From positions 70,152 through 116,922 of the forward strand of contig NW_019776086.1 in assembly GCF_001039355.2 (NCBI RefSeq): DNA of 46,771 nucleotides. The letters are read 5' to 3'. The translations under genes were made by a program, and so were the position numbers. The notes below the pieces were generated by a model. The model had not been told where the DNA came from, did no database searches, and saw only the letters and a list, made by a program, of their open reading frames with translations. This document shows, in pieces, positions 1 to 14,741 of this stretch. This DNA comes from Lingula anatina. Lineage: Eukaryota; Brachiopoda; Lingulata; Lingulida; Lingulidae. Within the stretch, counting starts at the first letter, position 1; each line of letters opens with the position of its first letter.

Positions 1-533
1 TTCTTGGCTGTCTGCTTCACAACACACTCTAAGAGCGCATTCTCAACGAATTAAGCCAGGCTTTACAAAGCCGGTGACCTAAAAATGGCGGACGTACATG
101 AAAGAAAAACCACCTAATCTTTTAATAGTCTCTTCGCCTCCCCACACGTCGTCCCTGCGGGGTACAGTAATTAAANCACGACATTTATACAGTCATTGAA
201 TGCAATTACCGTAAAACGGCCTGTATCCTGTTCATATAGCGCTGCGCGTTTTTTTCCATGTGGTATCGTGTGTCGCTTTTGCGTTTTGGAAAATGAAGCT
301 ACTTGAGGCCGGTGTAAACGACGATAGAGTCAGAGAAATCGATAAAGGGATTAAGAATAAATTCAGGTAGGTTGTTTTACTAGATCGGTTGTGTGTATGT
401 CGTATGAAGACATTGAACTTGCATTTGAAAATTTTCATGTTTTGAGTTGTCGACTTGTCGCTCGTTTACGTGTGCGTTAAGATTTTTCTTCGAAAAATCT
501 TTCAGACTTTTTTATCAAAACCAAATCTCATGC

Positions 534-536
<3 letters not shown>
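1..536. other. No recognisable gene
   Basis: AT-rich non-coding sequence with one ambiguous base at 176. Short open frames on both strands show no recognisable domain, and no clear exon borders are seen. Confidence 0.5.

Positions 537-599
<63 letters not shown>
537..599. repeat. (AT)n microsatellite
   Basis: Uninterrupted alternating AT of about 63 bases. Confidence 0.95.
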
Positions 600-600
<1 letters not shown>

Positions 601-794
601 TTGGCATTAAGGATGACATAAAATATTAAACAAATTAAATAATAAAAGCAGCTCGGCAACTACCAATTTTCAATCCAATTACAGGCAGGATATGTATCCA
701 CAGTACTGTATCATAAAGATTATAACATTCAAAAGAACTTGCTGTGATAGTGAGACTGCTCACTACAGAAATTAAATTAATCAACAATACATAC

Positions 795-1143
795 ATGTTG
801 CCTGTGGCTCTGGTATTGCCAGCATTTCCTCATCAGTCACCTCTTGTTCTACAAAATTAAATAATACAAATAAATAAATAAATATTAACAATATTCAAGT
901 GAAACAATGTTAAAATTTCTTTATCACAATAGGTTTTATTGGGAGATTATTATTTCACACATGATAATATTCACAGAGCTTATTTTATAGATAAATGTTG
1001 GCTCATATCAAAATTTTACCTTCTGCGATGTTTGAGATATCAAGGCGTGGTAGCTTCACAACCCCTGGGTCAACTGCTGCACGCCTCTTCAGCTGCTCTT
1101 CTTGTTTCATTTTTATGGCTTCTTTTGCCCCAGGAAAGGATTC
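795..1143 (-). pseudogene. Extra copy A of a 5' exon of the DUF6729-type family, plus a following mini-exon
   Basis: Exon 1143-1020 has an acceptor ending TTTAG and a donor GAAG/GTAAAA. It encodes a charged stretch with the motif KRRAAVDPGVVKLPRLD and is the clear paralogue of 2490-2362 (KRRVASNQGVVKLSSPD). It ends in phase 1. A possible next exon at 848-795 (acceptor TTTGTAG) continues the frame with EQEVTDEEMLAIPEPQA. Upstream of the acceptor the frame matching copy B is closed by stops, so the exon is shorter than its paralogue. I recognise the family only through the larger relative at 3.7-8.5 kb. The mini-exon is less certain than the main exon. Confidence 0.45.
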
Positions 1144-1488
1144 CTAAAGAAATTGATTCAGCGTTTAAAGTGCTGATGTGATGCTCTTTATATAGTAAGA
1201 AAAATTAGTCATTACCATCAGTACAGAGTTCTAAAATGTTACAGTTACGTGTTACAGACCATCTACACCTCATTTTTACATAATAAAAATTATACACAGT
1301 GTCTCACTTAACTTCCATTTCCTCATTTAAATCAAACAAATACATGCAAATAAACAAATGCAATAGAAAGTTTCAAATAATATCCATCTTCTTAGCTAAG
1401 TTAAACATACATTTACAGTCACTGCATAGGCACCTTACATTTTTTTAAATATCACATATATTTTTTAATAACATTTCATAAGTCTTTG

Positions 1489-1700
1489 TCATACCTTCAA
1501 AATGAATTTATTTTCACTGAGGGATGCATCATTCCTGGTTTCCTTGCCTATCGAGGACACAATCCAGGTGGCATAACCAAGGCTGTTCTCCAGCAGCCAA
1601 AGGAAGGTCTGTCTCCCTGTATTTCCCAAACTGCAGCACGTGCTACCCCAGTACAGCAGTGCGATCCCTGGGATCACCCCCCCTTCTCTCTCACAGACGC
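1489..1700 (-). pseudogene. Extra copy A of the QFGKYRG..TFxWLLEN exon
   Basis: The minus strand encodes LQFGKYR, then after a frame change TFLWLLENSLGYATWIVSSI, followed by KETRNDASLSENKF. The same block recurs at 2821-3150 and 7784-8101. The break between LQFGKYR and TFLWLL is a small length change in the DNA, so this copy cannot be read straight through. With 795-1143 it forms a partial tandem duplicate of the 5' end of the 3.7-8.5 kb gene. The function of the motif is not known to me; I have seen it in DUF6729-type proteins of fish and marine invertebrates. Confidence 0.5.
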
Positions 1701-2306
1701 CTCTGCCTTTGCTGCCACCTCTTTTCCACTCAAGCTCCTCACTACAGGTGCTGTCTTGTTTCTACTTTCTACAGATCTTGCTTCTACTGAATCTGCTAGT
1801 CTTAGTCGTCTGTCGCTAAGTCTACTAAAAACTGGATTCATCTGTGATTTTAGGAAAAATATAATTACTTAAATGACACATAAATTACTTAGTCTCAGTT
1901 CCAGCATAATTATCCCTAATGTAATGTTATCAAATATTCATTTTAAATATGTATGAAAAAGCCTATATTTCCAAACAATTTTAAGTTAAATCTGAAAAGG
2001 TACATAGTGACTTAATTATACTATTATTCTACAATATAAATTTCAAATTAAGGCAATGCATTTAACTGAACCTCTGGACGTTTAGACATGTCCAAGAAAT
2101 AAGCTCTTTTCGCCTTGCCAGATATAATTAAGAGATGGTACCTTAAAAAAACAATTAACAAACACCCTTCTAAGAAAAGCAAGATATACAGGTGACCATT
2201 AACTGTCAACAGGTAGTACTGGGATGCAATAACTAGGTGTTATCCACACAAAAGAGGAGGGGGGGGGGCACAATAGACTGGTGTAATTGAAAGATGCTGG
2301 CTCATA

Positions 2307-2309
<3 letters not shown>

Positions 2310-2344
<35 letters not shown>
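2310..2344. repeat. Poly-T tract
   Basis: About 34 consecutive T directly beside exon copy B. On the minus strand it is an A run following the donor of that exon. Confidence 0.9.
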
Positions 2345-2348
<4 letters not shown>

Positions 2349-2361
2349 TTTTAAATGTTAC

Positions 2362-2490
2362 CTTCTTCAATGTTTTGCACATCGGGGCTCGACAACTTAA
2401 CAACTCCTTGATTAGATGCTACACGCCTCTTCATCTGCTCCTCTTGCTTTTCCTTAGTTTCTTTTCCCTCAAGATATGATTCCATGTATT
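2362..2490 (-). pseudogene. Extra copy B of a 5' exon of the DUF6729-type family
   Basis: On the minus strand an acceptor (TTCTTAAAG) and a donor (GAAGAAG/GTAACA) frame a 129-base open segment encoding a highly charged stretch with ESYLEGKETKEKQEEQMKRR and then GVVKLSSPDVQNIEE. It is paralogous to 1143-1020. It follows the 2821-3150 block in the order expected for the family (a QFGKYRG-like exon, then a KEYLEL-like exon). This exon itself has no stop and looks like a real, once-coding exon, but its upstream partner is broken. Confidence 0.5.
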
Positions 2491-2820
2491 CTTTAAGAAA
2501 TTGATTCAGTGTCTCAAGTGTTGATATGAGGCTGTTAACATGACAAGAAAAATTGGACATTACAGATTACTAAAATGTTACAGTTACATTTAACAAGCCA
2601 TCTACACCTCATTTCCGCATAACAAAAATTATACACAATATGTTCATTTAACTTCCATATCCTCATCTAAATCATTCAAAGGCAAATTATCAAATACATT
2701 AGAAAATTTCAAATAACAATATCCATCTACTTAGCGAAGTTAAACATATGAATTTATAGTCACTAGAAATCTTGTTTTTTTTAGTATCATATATTTCTTA
2801 ATAACATTGTACAAGTCACT

Positions 2821-3150
2821 TTGTCATACATTCAAACTGAATTTGTTTTCACTGATGGGTGTGTCAGTCCTGGTTTCCTTGCCTATCGAGGACACAATCC
2901 AGGCAGCATAACCAAGGCTGTTCTCCAGCAGCTAGAGGAAGGTCTGACCGTGCTGCAGCACGTGCTGCCCAAGTACAGCAGTGCGATCCCTTGGATCACC
3001 CGCGCTTCTCTCTCACTGATACCTCTGCCTTTGCTGCTACCTCTTTCCCACTCAAGCTCTTCACTACAGGTGCTGTCTTGTTTTTGTTTTCTACATATCT
3101 GCTGTACCTGCTAGTCGCAGTCGTCTGTCACTAAGTCTTCTAAAAATTGG
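2821..3150 (-). pseudogene. Extra copy B of the GQTFLWLLEN exon, with stops
   Basis: The minus strand encodes GQTFL, a stop, LLENSLGYAAWIVSSIGKE and then RTDTPISENKFSLNV. The part further 5' contains further stops. The nucleotide match to 1500-1870 is obvious over more than 300 bases, including the flanking intron sequence. Together with 2362-2490 it is a second partial head-of-gene duplicate lying beyond the 3' end of the main degenerate locus. Confidence 0.5.
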
Positions 3151-3329
3151 ATTCATCTGTAATTTTGGGAAAACCTATCGTTCTATGATATGAATTTCAA
3201 GTAAAAGCAATGCTTTTATCTGAATCTCTGGACCCTAGAAATAAGCTCTTTTTCATATTAGTTGCATTGCAGTTTTTTTTTTTTTTTTTTTTTAATTATT
3301 TTTTTTTCATATTAGTTGCATTGAATAAA

Positions 3330-3735
3330 TAATGACAGTCCAGCTGTCTTTGTATGAATGCCAGTCTAATCAGGAATGAGTATTCGGGAGGAAGCAGTCC
3401 TTATTTATGCTGCCCTCACTGTTGTTGTTCTAAGAGGGCCTTCATTCATTGCAGTTTTGCATTGAATAAATAGGTGATAGTCCAGCTATCCTTGAATAAA
3501 TTATTGCACAGTTGCCTTTGCATTGTTTGTTGCATCATGTTATATAAATAATGACAGTCCCGCTGTCTTTGTATAAGTAAATAAACAGTGACAGTCCAGC
3601 TGTCTTTGTATAAGTAAATAAATAATGACAGTCCAGCTGTCTTTGTATAAGTGTCAGTAATTGGTAATTGTCAGTTATGTTCGGGAAGACACAGTCCTCA
3701 TTTATCCTGCTCCACTGTTGTTGTTGTTCTAAGAG
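3330..3735. repeat. Minisatellite around ACAGTCCAGCTGTCTTTGTAT
   Basis: Several copies of a unit containing the near-palindrome ACAGTCCAGCTGT followed by CTTTGTATAAGTAAATAAATAATG occur between about 3330 and 3655. The flanking segment with GTTGTTGTTCTAAGAGGGCC is present twice (about 3420 and 3720), so the whole block is a nested direct duplication. Confidence 0.75.
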
Positions 3736-3764
3736 GGCCTTCATTCCTTCCTACAAGGCTAAGT

Positions 3765-3890
3765 ACGTCAGGCCCTCTGCGTTGTCAGGGCAGTATGTAC
3801 GGCCATGGTAGCCGCTATGACCTGTCTGGATGTTGCGTGGTTTTCCACATTTTTTACAGTAGTTGCTATTTCTGTCTCTCTTAACCACAC
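3765..3890 (-). pseudogene. Zinc-knuckle-like C-terminal block of the DUF6729-type locus
   Basis: One open minus-strand frame encodes NYCKKCGKPRNIQTGHSGYH followed by GRTYCP. This is a CxxC...H...C arrangement that would bind one zinc ion. In the remembered family a similar CxxCG...GH..Y.G..YCP motif ends the protein. Downstream the frame closes. Confidence 0.5.
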
Positions 3891-3990
3891 ATGTAATTTT
3901 TTAAAAATTTATATAATACCAGTATTGTCTAAATAAGATGTTAATACAAATTAATAATGTTAATACAACAGTTATAATCTAAAAATTTAC

Positions 3991-4238
3991 TTTCTCTGGG
4001 TAGAGAGGTATTGGTTGCCTCTGTCACGGAGGAGGTGTGTGGTCTAGGAGGGATGTGGAATACAGGGTCCTCATCAGCATCTGCAATTGTGGGATCAGTC
4101 TTCAGAGAACCCCCTCATCATCAGCATCTTCCTCCATTGTCTCGACAACCTCCTCATCGGGTGCATCTGGGTCCAGTTTTATAGGTTCTAGGGTCTTTCT
4201 CATCTGATAGAGGAGGTACTCGCACCCTAACAGCTCAC
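3991..4238 (-). pseudogene. GELLGxEYL block of the DUF6729-type locus
   Basis: Acceptor TTCTAG, then GELLGCEYLLYQMRK followed by an acidic tail. A one-base slip near a G run (about 4108) ends the frame with TGA, and the next frame continues with DPTIADADEDPVFHIPPRPH up to a donor at 3990. This is a clean single-frameshift break of a once-coding exon. Confidence 0.5.
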
Positions 4239-4469
4239 CTAGAAGTAAAGAGAGAAATGAGAGAAATATTAGTAGCAGGCCTCATTTTTTTTGGTTACTA
4301 TAATCTGTTGGCTGCAATTACATCTAAACTAATTATATACATGTAATCTAAAGCACTTTAATTACCAGTGTATTTCAATATTTTCTGAAAAATGAGTGTT
4401 CATACAATCTTAGCTGAAAAAATGAAAATCAAAACAAAGAAACAAAACAAACAAACAAAAAACTTCTTG

Positions 4470-4690
4470 ACACTCTCCACCCTAGGAGTGAAGGTATTCT
4501 TTGAAGAGGCAAAGCACCCCTTTGTGTGCCTCTTCTTGAAGTGTGGAGTGTAGCAGAAGCGTTGTTTGCCCAGTTCTGGCAACGCCTCCCAGTGGTGGAT
4601 GATCTTCTACACATCTTCAGTTAGGAGGCACTCCCTGTAGATGTTAGGTAGGGAGATGAGAACAGAAGCCAGCTTAGTCATGTCCAGCAT
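4470..4690 (-). pseudogene. WEALP / VESVKKFF block of the DUF6729-type locus
   Basis: The minus strand encodes LDMTKLASVLISLPNIYREC, a TAG stop, then HHWEALPELGKQRFCYTPHF and TPRVESVKKFF. The stop lies inside an otherwise continuous frame. In the family as I remember it this block follows GELLG, whereas here it lies upstream of it on the coding strand. Confidence 0.5.
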
Positions 4691-5164
4691 CCCAAAAATG
4701 TTTGTTTTATGTTAGATATTGAAGAGTTTTTGAAACGTTTAAGAAAGATAAGGGAAGGTTGTTCTAATAATGTACAAAATTACCTTAAAAAATACCTTAC
4801 AATATTCTTTACAAATAAAACAGTAACCCTTATAAAATAAATACATGAATTAAAGCTTACATAATTGTGGAGTCTAAGACAAAAGAAAACTAGAGTTACA
4901 CCCTCTGCCATGTGTCTGGTCTGAGTAGAGATGAATGTGACCCAGATTCACATGAGTGAGTACGTTCAGCTTTGTTACACCTGAGTTGTATAGTGAGCAG
5001 ATAAGTTAGCAACAGAGCCTCTTGCACATCTGTAGACCGTAACCTCCTTCCCATCTTTCTCTCTCTGATGATCAAGGAGAAGTACTCTGAGAGCATCGCG
5101 TCCCTGATAACTGCCTAGTGGAATACTAGTTCACTTGATCTGGTCGTATGTTGATCACTCCTGA

Positions 5165-5390
5165 TCATGCACTGTGTAGTGCAGCAACCAGGGACTGCAG
5201 TAGACGCGTTATCTCAGCTACACCGTGGGTGCAGCAACGGCAGTGTTTCTCTAGCTCCTTGCTCGAGATGTGGTGCATGATATTGTCTGGGCTAATGCCA
5301 GTGCCATGTAGTTGACCCATTATTGCATTTCGAAGTGCAAACAGACAAATTTTCTTTAAGACTGAATACAGTGGGTGGTTTTTAGTGGTG
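5165..5390 (-). pseudogene. HPLY / HCR block of the DUF6729-type locus
   Basis: The minus-strand frame reads NHPLYSVLKKICLFALRNAI, then SSKELEKHCRCCTHGVAEIT and LLQSLVAAL. It is open throughout. The HPLY...RELxxHCRxxTxG pattern matches the middle of the remembered family, after the putative catalytic-looking MDSTKK motif. Confidence 0.5.
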
Positions 5391-5604
5391 GCACATGATG
5401 TGATATGGTGCATGATGGGGCCAGCCAGTAAACAACTTGTTGATGCTGCAGGGACTCCAGGTGGTTCACCTTTGGTGGAGGCTGTTAATGTCGGAACAGT
5501 CAGTACCAAGATCAGATCCTGTCCATGTTAAAAAAAAAAAAATGTATAAAATAAAAGTAGATTTAAAAAAAAAAAAAAAAGTCTCACATATGCGAGTAGT
5601 GCTG

Positions 5605-5625
5605 GGGACCCCCCCCCCCCCCCCC
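5605..5625. repeat. Poly-C tract
   Basis: About 16 consecutive C, close to poly-A runs at 5530-5541 and 5567-5580. Confidence 0.9.
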
Positions 5626-5739
5626 TTTTGCTGGATCCTTTCCCCGCTCCACTTTATTTTCTCGTATAATGCTTTCTTATAGCTGCTACCAGTCCCCCAC
5701 TCCCACCCCTTCCCGCCTCAAGTATTTATTGGATACTTC

Positions 5740-6024
5740 CCACATATAGTTCTTGTGACAGGTACCACACACCAAGTACTCAGTGTCCATGTAGCGGCAG
5801 ACAGTCTTGAAAAAGCCGCAGGATGTTAGTTGGCGACCCTTGCATGATGCCACAGAGCAGGATTGCTGAGCCCTGAACATGCTGTGTGGCATCCAGAGGA
5901 AGAAGGGGTGGGTGAAGAAAGGCCCTGCTGTTCTAGGGGGCTGGGCGTGGACCAGTCTGGGTGATGGTGGGTGCCACCACAGCTGCAGATCTTGCTTCAG
6001 TTGGCCCTGGCGGGTGGTAAACAA
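5740..6024 (-). pseudogene. DUF6729-like core exon
   Basis: The minus-strand frame contains LQLWWHPPSPRLVHAQPP, then FFTHPFFLWMPHSMFRAQQS, RQLTSCGFFKTVCRYMD and TEYLVCGTCHKNYMW. This is the signature I remember for DUF6729: FFLWxPxxMW, a CG-type site, LTxCGxxKTVxR and TEYLxCxxCxKxY. The paired cysteines suggest metal binding. The segment is open for about 95 residues and is the strongest evidence for the family. One expected CPxCG cysteine pair is blurred here (QQSCSVASCKGRQ), which may be divergence. Confidence 0.6.
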
Positions 6025-6164
6025 GGCATGGGAAACCCACTGTTCTTACTTCAGTTGGCCTGGCATTTTTCTTTACCCTTCCTTTAAAAACTTTTTTCAA
6101 AACTGTGAACAGTATAAAGAAAGAAAACAACAATAGCAAATCAGAACAATAACTATGCCCAGGC

Positions 6165-6475
6165 ATACATACTTTATTGGTGGAGTCTATTTTTAAGATG
6201 GATCCAAAGGTGGCTGTCACCTTGGTTTTGATCTTGTTTGAAGCCATGCTGGCCCTGGAAGTTTTTCAAAGGGTATCGGCTGAATAGGACTTGTTCTCTG
6301 CACATAGGGATGAGCTGGCAAACTTGTCCATAACTGAGAGGAAATTAGCTACCCTGCTTATACCAATCCCTGGTATGCTGCTCACACAGTTGCTTGTTCA
6401 GCCTAGTAGTGCTGTTCCCAAGAGATCACCCTCTCAGGAGAGAAAGTACCCAGGTAGAGTGAGAGTACCTGCAAC
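6165..6475 (-). pseudogene. LGNS..CEQH / IDSTNK block of the DUF6729-type locus
   Basis: The minus strand encodes SLGNSTTRLNKQLCEQHTRD and then, after a frame change, VANFLSVMDKFASSSLCAEN. Further on comes KTKVTATFGSILKIDSTNKV, ending near a donor-like site at about 6165. In the remembered family these follow the DUF6729 core; here they precede it. At least one stop and one frameshift lie between the motifs. Confidence 0.5.
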
Positions 6476-6773
6476 AAAGAATAAAGAACAGAATAAGTTA
6501 TAAAAGTACAGACAGAGTTGTTTTGTCCGCTGTCCTGTTGGGATGTGGTCATAGTAGCGGCAGCTATACTGGTGCCAGCACAAGCTAAGGCAGGGACAGG
6601 TAGCTCTAGGAGTTCCAAGTCGCTCACTTCCTCAGAGTCTACGGCTGTCGCTTTAAATGAACAAAATGAGAATATGTTGAAGTGAAAGTGGCAACAACTG
6701 TAAAAAGATGTTATATAGCTACTCTTAAAACAAGGGTCCTTTCGTCAATGAAATTACTATGAATTTCATTTAC

Positions 6774-6884
6774 CTCTGGTGGTTGGTTTAGGTTTCTTGG
6801 CAGCAGCGGTGTTGGTGCTGTCTGGGGCAGGAAGGGGGGCATCCACCATTTCCACATCCTCAGACCTGGGCAGGGTCGCCTTTG
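6774..6884 (-). pseudogene. Acidic/proline-rich linker exon of the DUF6729-type locus
   Basis: Acceptor (A-rich CCAG at 6887-6885) and donor (AGAG/GTAAAT) enclose 111 bases that read LPRSEDVEMVDAPLPAPDST then AAAKKPKPTTR without a stop, in phase 1 at both ends. Its nucleotide sequence is duplicated at 8041-8101, where it runs on into the QFGKYRR exon. Confidence 0.5.
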
Positions 6885-6994
6885 CTGGAAAAAAAAATTG
6901 ATGAATAACGGAATAAATACACTGATACAGAAGCACACATCAACTATTAAATTTGAAAAAAAAAAATGTGTGTTATAATAAATGTGTCATTTAC

Positions 6995-7200
6995 CTCTTC
7001 TTGATTTGATAAGATTGGGTTTTGGCCCTGGGGGACCAAGCTGCCTCTTCACTCCAGCTTTGAGCTCCGCTGGTGACAGATGACTGCTGACCATGAGGCT
7101 CTGCAGTGAGCTGGCGGATACTGGGGCAGGCTTGGCAGGTGGTTTGATTTTTGCCTGCCTCTTTTTGGACTGTTGGATCATGTATCAGCTCGAGGTACTC
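6995..7200 (-). pseudogene. Linker exon of the DUF6729-type locus, copy next to the gap
   Basis: Acceptor (TTTACATAG) at 7201, donor (AGAAGAG/GTAAAT) at 6994. Two frames are open; one begins EYLELIHDPTVQKEAGKNQ and would continue the NKYKLKE end of the exon at 7784. A related, more eroded copy lies at 8252-8455. Confidence 0.45.
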
Positions 7201-7273
7201 CTATGTAAAGTCAATAAAGGTGATTGATTAAGACAGGTACCCTGACAATAAAGGCATTGTCCAATGAGGAGTT

Positions 7274-7693
7274 GGGGGGGGGGGGGGGGGGNNNNNNNNN
7301 NNNNNNNNNNNNNNNNNNNNNNNNNNNNNNNNNNNNNNNNNNNNNNNNNNNNNNNNNNNNNNNNNNNNNNNNNNNNNNNNNNNNNNNNNNNNNNNNNNNN
7401 NNNNNNNNNNNNNNNNNNNNNNNNNNNNNNNNNNNNNNNNNNNNNNNNNNNNNNNNNNNNNNNNNNNNNNNNNNNNNNNNNNNNNNNNNNNNNNNNNNNN
7501 NNNNNNNNNNNNNNNNNNNNNNNNNNNNNNNNNNNNNNNNNNNNNNNNNNNNNNNNNNNNNNNNNNNNNNNNNNNNNNNNNNNNNNNNNNNNNNNNNNNN
7601 NNNNNNNNNNNNNNNNNNNNNNNNNNNNNNNNNNNNNNNNNNNNNNNNNNNNNNNNNNNNNNNNNNNNNNNNNNNNNNNNNNNNNNNNNNNNN
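7274..7693. other. Poly-G run and 402-base assembly gap
   Basis: Eighteen G precede the N run (7292-7693) and seven G follow it. The gap therefore sits inside a G-run-flanked stretch that sequencing failed to cross. It falls between exons 7784-8101 and 6995-7200 of the degenerate gene. Confidence 0.95.
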
Positions 7694-7783
7694 GGGGGGG
7701 TGCAGAAAACTAACTGTATGCAATGGGCATTACTTTCAATACCAAACACAATAATATGACAAAGATTTAAAAGGAAAATATTT

Positions 7784-8101
7784 TCCTTGAGCTTGTACTT
7801 GTTCACACTCAGTAGGCTAGGGTGTGAGTCTCCCTGTTCAGACTTTCTGCCAAGTAGGCAGCATACCCCAGGAAATTCTCGACCAGCCACTGGAAGGTCT
7901 ACCTCCGGTATTTTCCAAACTGCAGCCTGTGATGTCCCAGCAGCTGTTTCGTGTCGGTGACATCCAGGCCAAGTTGAATGACTGCAGACCTTGCCTCCTT
8001 TGCAACCTTCTACACTGGTTTTGCAGCTGTTGGTGCTATCTGTGCAGGGCTGGGTATGTCCACCATTTCCACATCTTCAGACCTAGGCAGGATCGTGGTT
8101 G
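7784..8101 (-). pseudogene. 5' exon of the DUF6729-type locus
   Basis: Begins after an acceptor (TTTTTCCAG). It reads VEMVDIPSPAQIAPTAAKPV, a stop, KVAKEARSAVIQLGLDVTDT, LLGHHRLQFGKYRR, a stop, TFQWLVENFLGYAAYLVG, then SVNKYKLKE. Apart from the two stops it stays in a single frame for about 100 residues. It is the best-preserved copy of the block also seen at 1489-1700 and 2821-3150. Confidence 0.55.
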
Positions 8102-8455
8102 CTGGAAAAAAAAATTTAGTTAAAAAAAACAATGGCATAGATATACTGATAGGAAGTTCACATCAACCATTAAATTGTTACAAATACCTTAAGAAAAAAA
8201 ATTGTTACAAATACCTTAAGAAAAAAAAAGTGTAATTATAAAATGTGTCATTTACTTTTTTTTTTTTTTTTTTTTTTTGTCAAATCTGGAGTTGGCCCTG
8301 GGGGGCCAAGCTGCTTTTTTCACTCCAGCTTTTAGCCCTGCTTGTGACCGGTAACTCCAAATCCTGAGGCTCTGTAGTGAGCTTGAGGATAAGGATCCTA
8401 GCTTGTCAGGTTCAGATATGCCTCTTAATGTTGACATGTGTATGTGGTACTCCAA

Positions 8456-9344
8456 AAATAATTTTTTTCAGGCTTTTCTCCTTGTTCAAGGCACATCCCA
8501 CATTGCGACAATGTAGTCTATTATTGTTGATTCCATGAGGCTCTGGAGTTACAGCACAGAGTGAGTCAACACAGGTGGATTATACTTCTGTCCCTCGCGG
8601 TATGTTTACAATCCTCTCCTTTAGCATAAATGCCACACTGTCGCTTCTACAGTAATGTAATGGAGTGGCTGGCCCCAAGGAATGTAACCCTCATCACCCA
8701 TAACAGACCCCACCAGAACAACTGGTGCCCCCAGTCCACAGCCAACAGTATCCCTCCTGTGTGCTATGCAATTTTCTGTGTAATTTTTCTCTCAATTCAT
8801 CAAAAAACTGCTCATTAGCCATTTTTGTGCGAAATGATACAAGACCACCCTTTTATAGCCTGTACTGCTCTAAATATAAAAACTTTTTAATTTTCCACAA
8901 CTCTTTCTTTTAACATAAATGACACCTCTTGCTCTCCAAGAGTAAAGGAGTGGTGGGGAAATATGAGATGGGGGGGGGGGGGGGGGGGGGGCTTTGAAAG
9001 GGTCGCGTGGGGTCCGGGNTGGGGGGGGGGGGGGGGGGCATCTCAGTTGCTCTTTCTTCAGGCTTACTAAGAAAAGGAATCGATTAAACCACTATTAAGG
9101 TGAAGATATTCGTAAAGAGAATGTAGTTTTCACGAGGTGCCTCGCTCCTTTTGCTTGTCTGCATTAACCTGAGGTGCTCTTTCTTTTCCCTTACTAAAAT
9201 TGAGAACACCGTTCTAGTTGAGGGTAACCTCTATTGTTTAAGTGATATTTGGTACTACAATTCTATAGTTTTGAAGCCCTCTGCCTTTTCTCTTCCTTTT
9301 GTAAAAAAGTCTGTCTCTTGTCCTCGAAGGGTAACCTTTCTGTG
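8456..9344. repeat. Non-coding stretch with two long poly-G runs
   Basis: Contains 22 G at 8970-8991 and 18 G at 9021-9038, with an ambiguous base at 9019. No domain or splice structure recognised. Confidence 0.7.
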
Positions 9345-9536
9345 TTAATTGCTTAGTGCTTGTAAAACTCGTATTCTTCTCTGTATTTTTCCACATGTTG
9401 AGAGCTCGGTACTAATCGTCATTTCTAGGTAGTTCAGATATGTGAAGTTCTCTTGAATCTTCTGATTGTTAATTTGAAGGCCTTGTCCCTGGACTTGACA
9501 CTCTAGTGTGCAGTGGCATTCTTGTTCTTCCTTCAA
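9345..9536 (-). mobile_element. Reverse-transcriptase-like LINE remnant
   Basis: The minus-strand frame contains INNQKIQENFTYLNYLEMTI followed by CGKIQRRIRVLQALSN. It resembles the segment of non-LTR reverse transcriptases that reads I.....FxYLGxxI....xxxxIxxRI..A. Only about 50 residues are visible and the flanks give nothing more, so this is a small fossil at best. Confidence 0.4.

Positions 9537-14741
<5,205 letters not shown>

Larger units (their letters stand above)
3765..8455 (-). pseudogene. Degenerate multi-exon DUF6729-type gene
   Basis: Read on the minus strand, a series of exon-like blocks match, from memory, one protein family common in fish and marine invertebrates and annotated with DUF6729. 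5' to 3' they are: 8455-8252; 8101-7784 (VEMVDIP, QFGKYRR, TFQWLVENFLGYAAYLVG, SVNKYKLKE; two in-frame stops); N gap 7693-7292; 7200-6995; 6884-6774; 6650 to about 6530; 6475-6165; 6024-5740 (DUF6729-like core); 5390-5165; 4690-4470; 4238-3991; 3890-3765 (zinc-knuckle-like end). Splice sites are visible at many borders, for example GT donors after 6995, 6774 and 3991. Internal stops, at least two frameshifts and block order unlike the remembered family argue that the locus is dead or misassembled. Function of the family is unknown to me; repetition and wide copy number suggest association with mobile elements. Confidence 0.6.

Noticed and set aside
447-629. Open frame with a Tyr-Ile repeat tail
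   Set aside because: It is a translation of the (AT)n microsatellite.
7211-7890. Long open frames across the gap on both strands
   Set aside because: Their length comes from N bases; only the flanking exon pieces are real.
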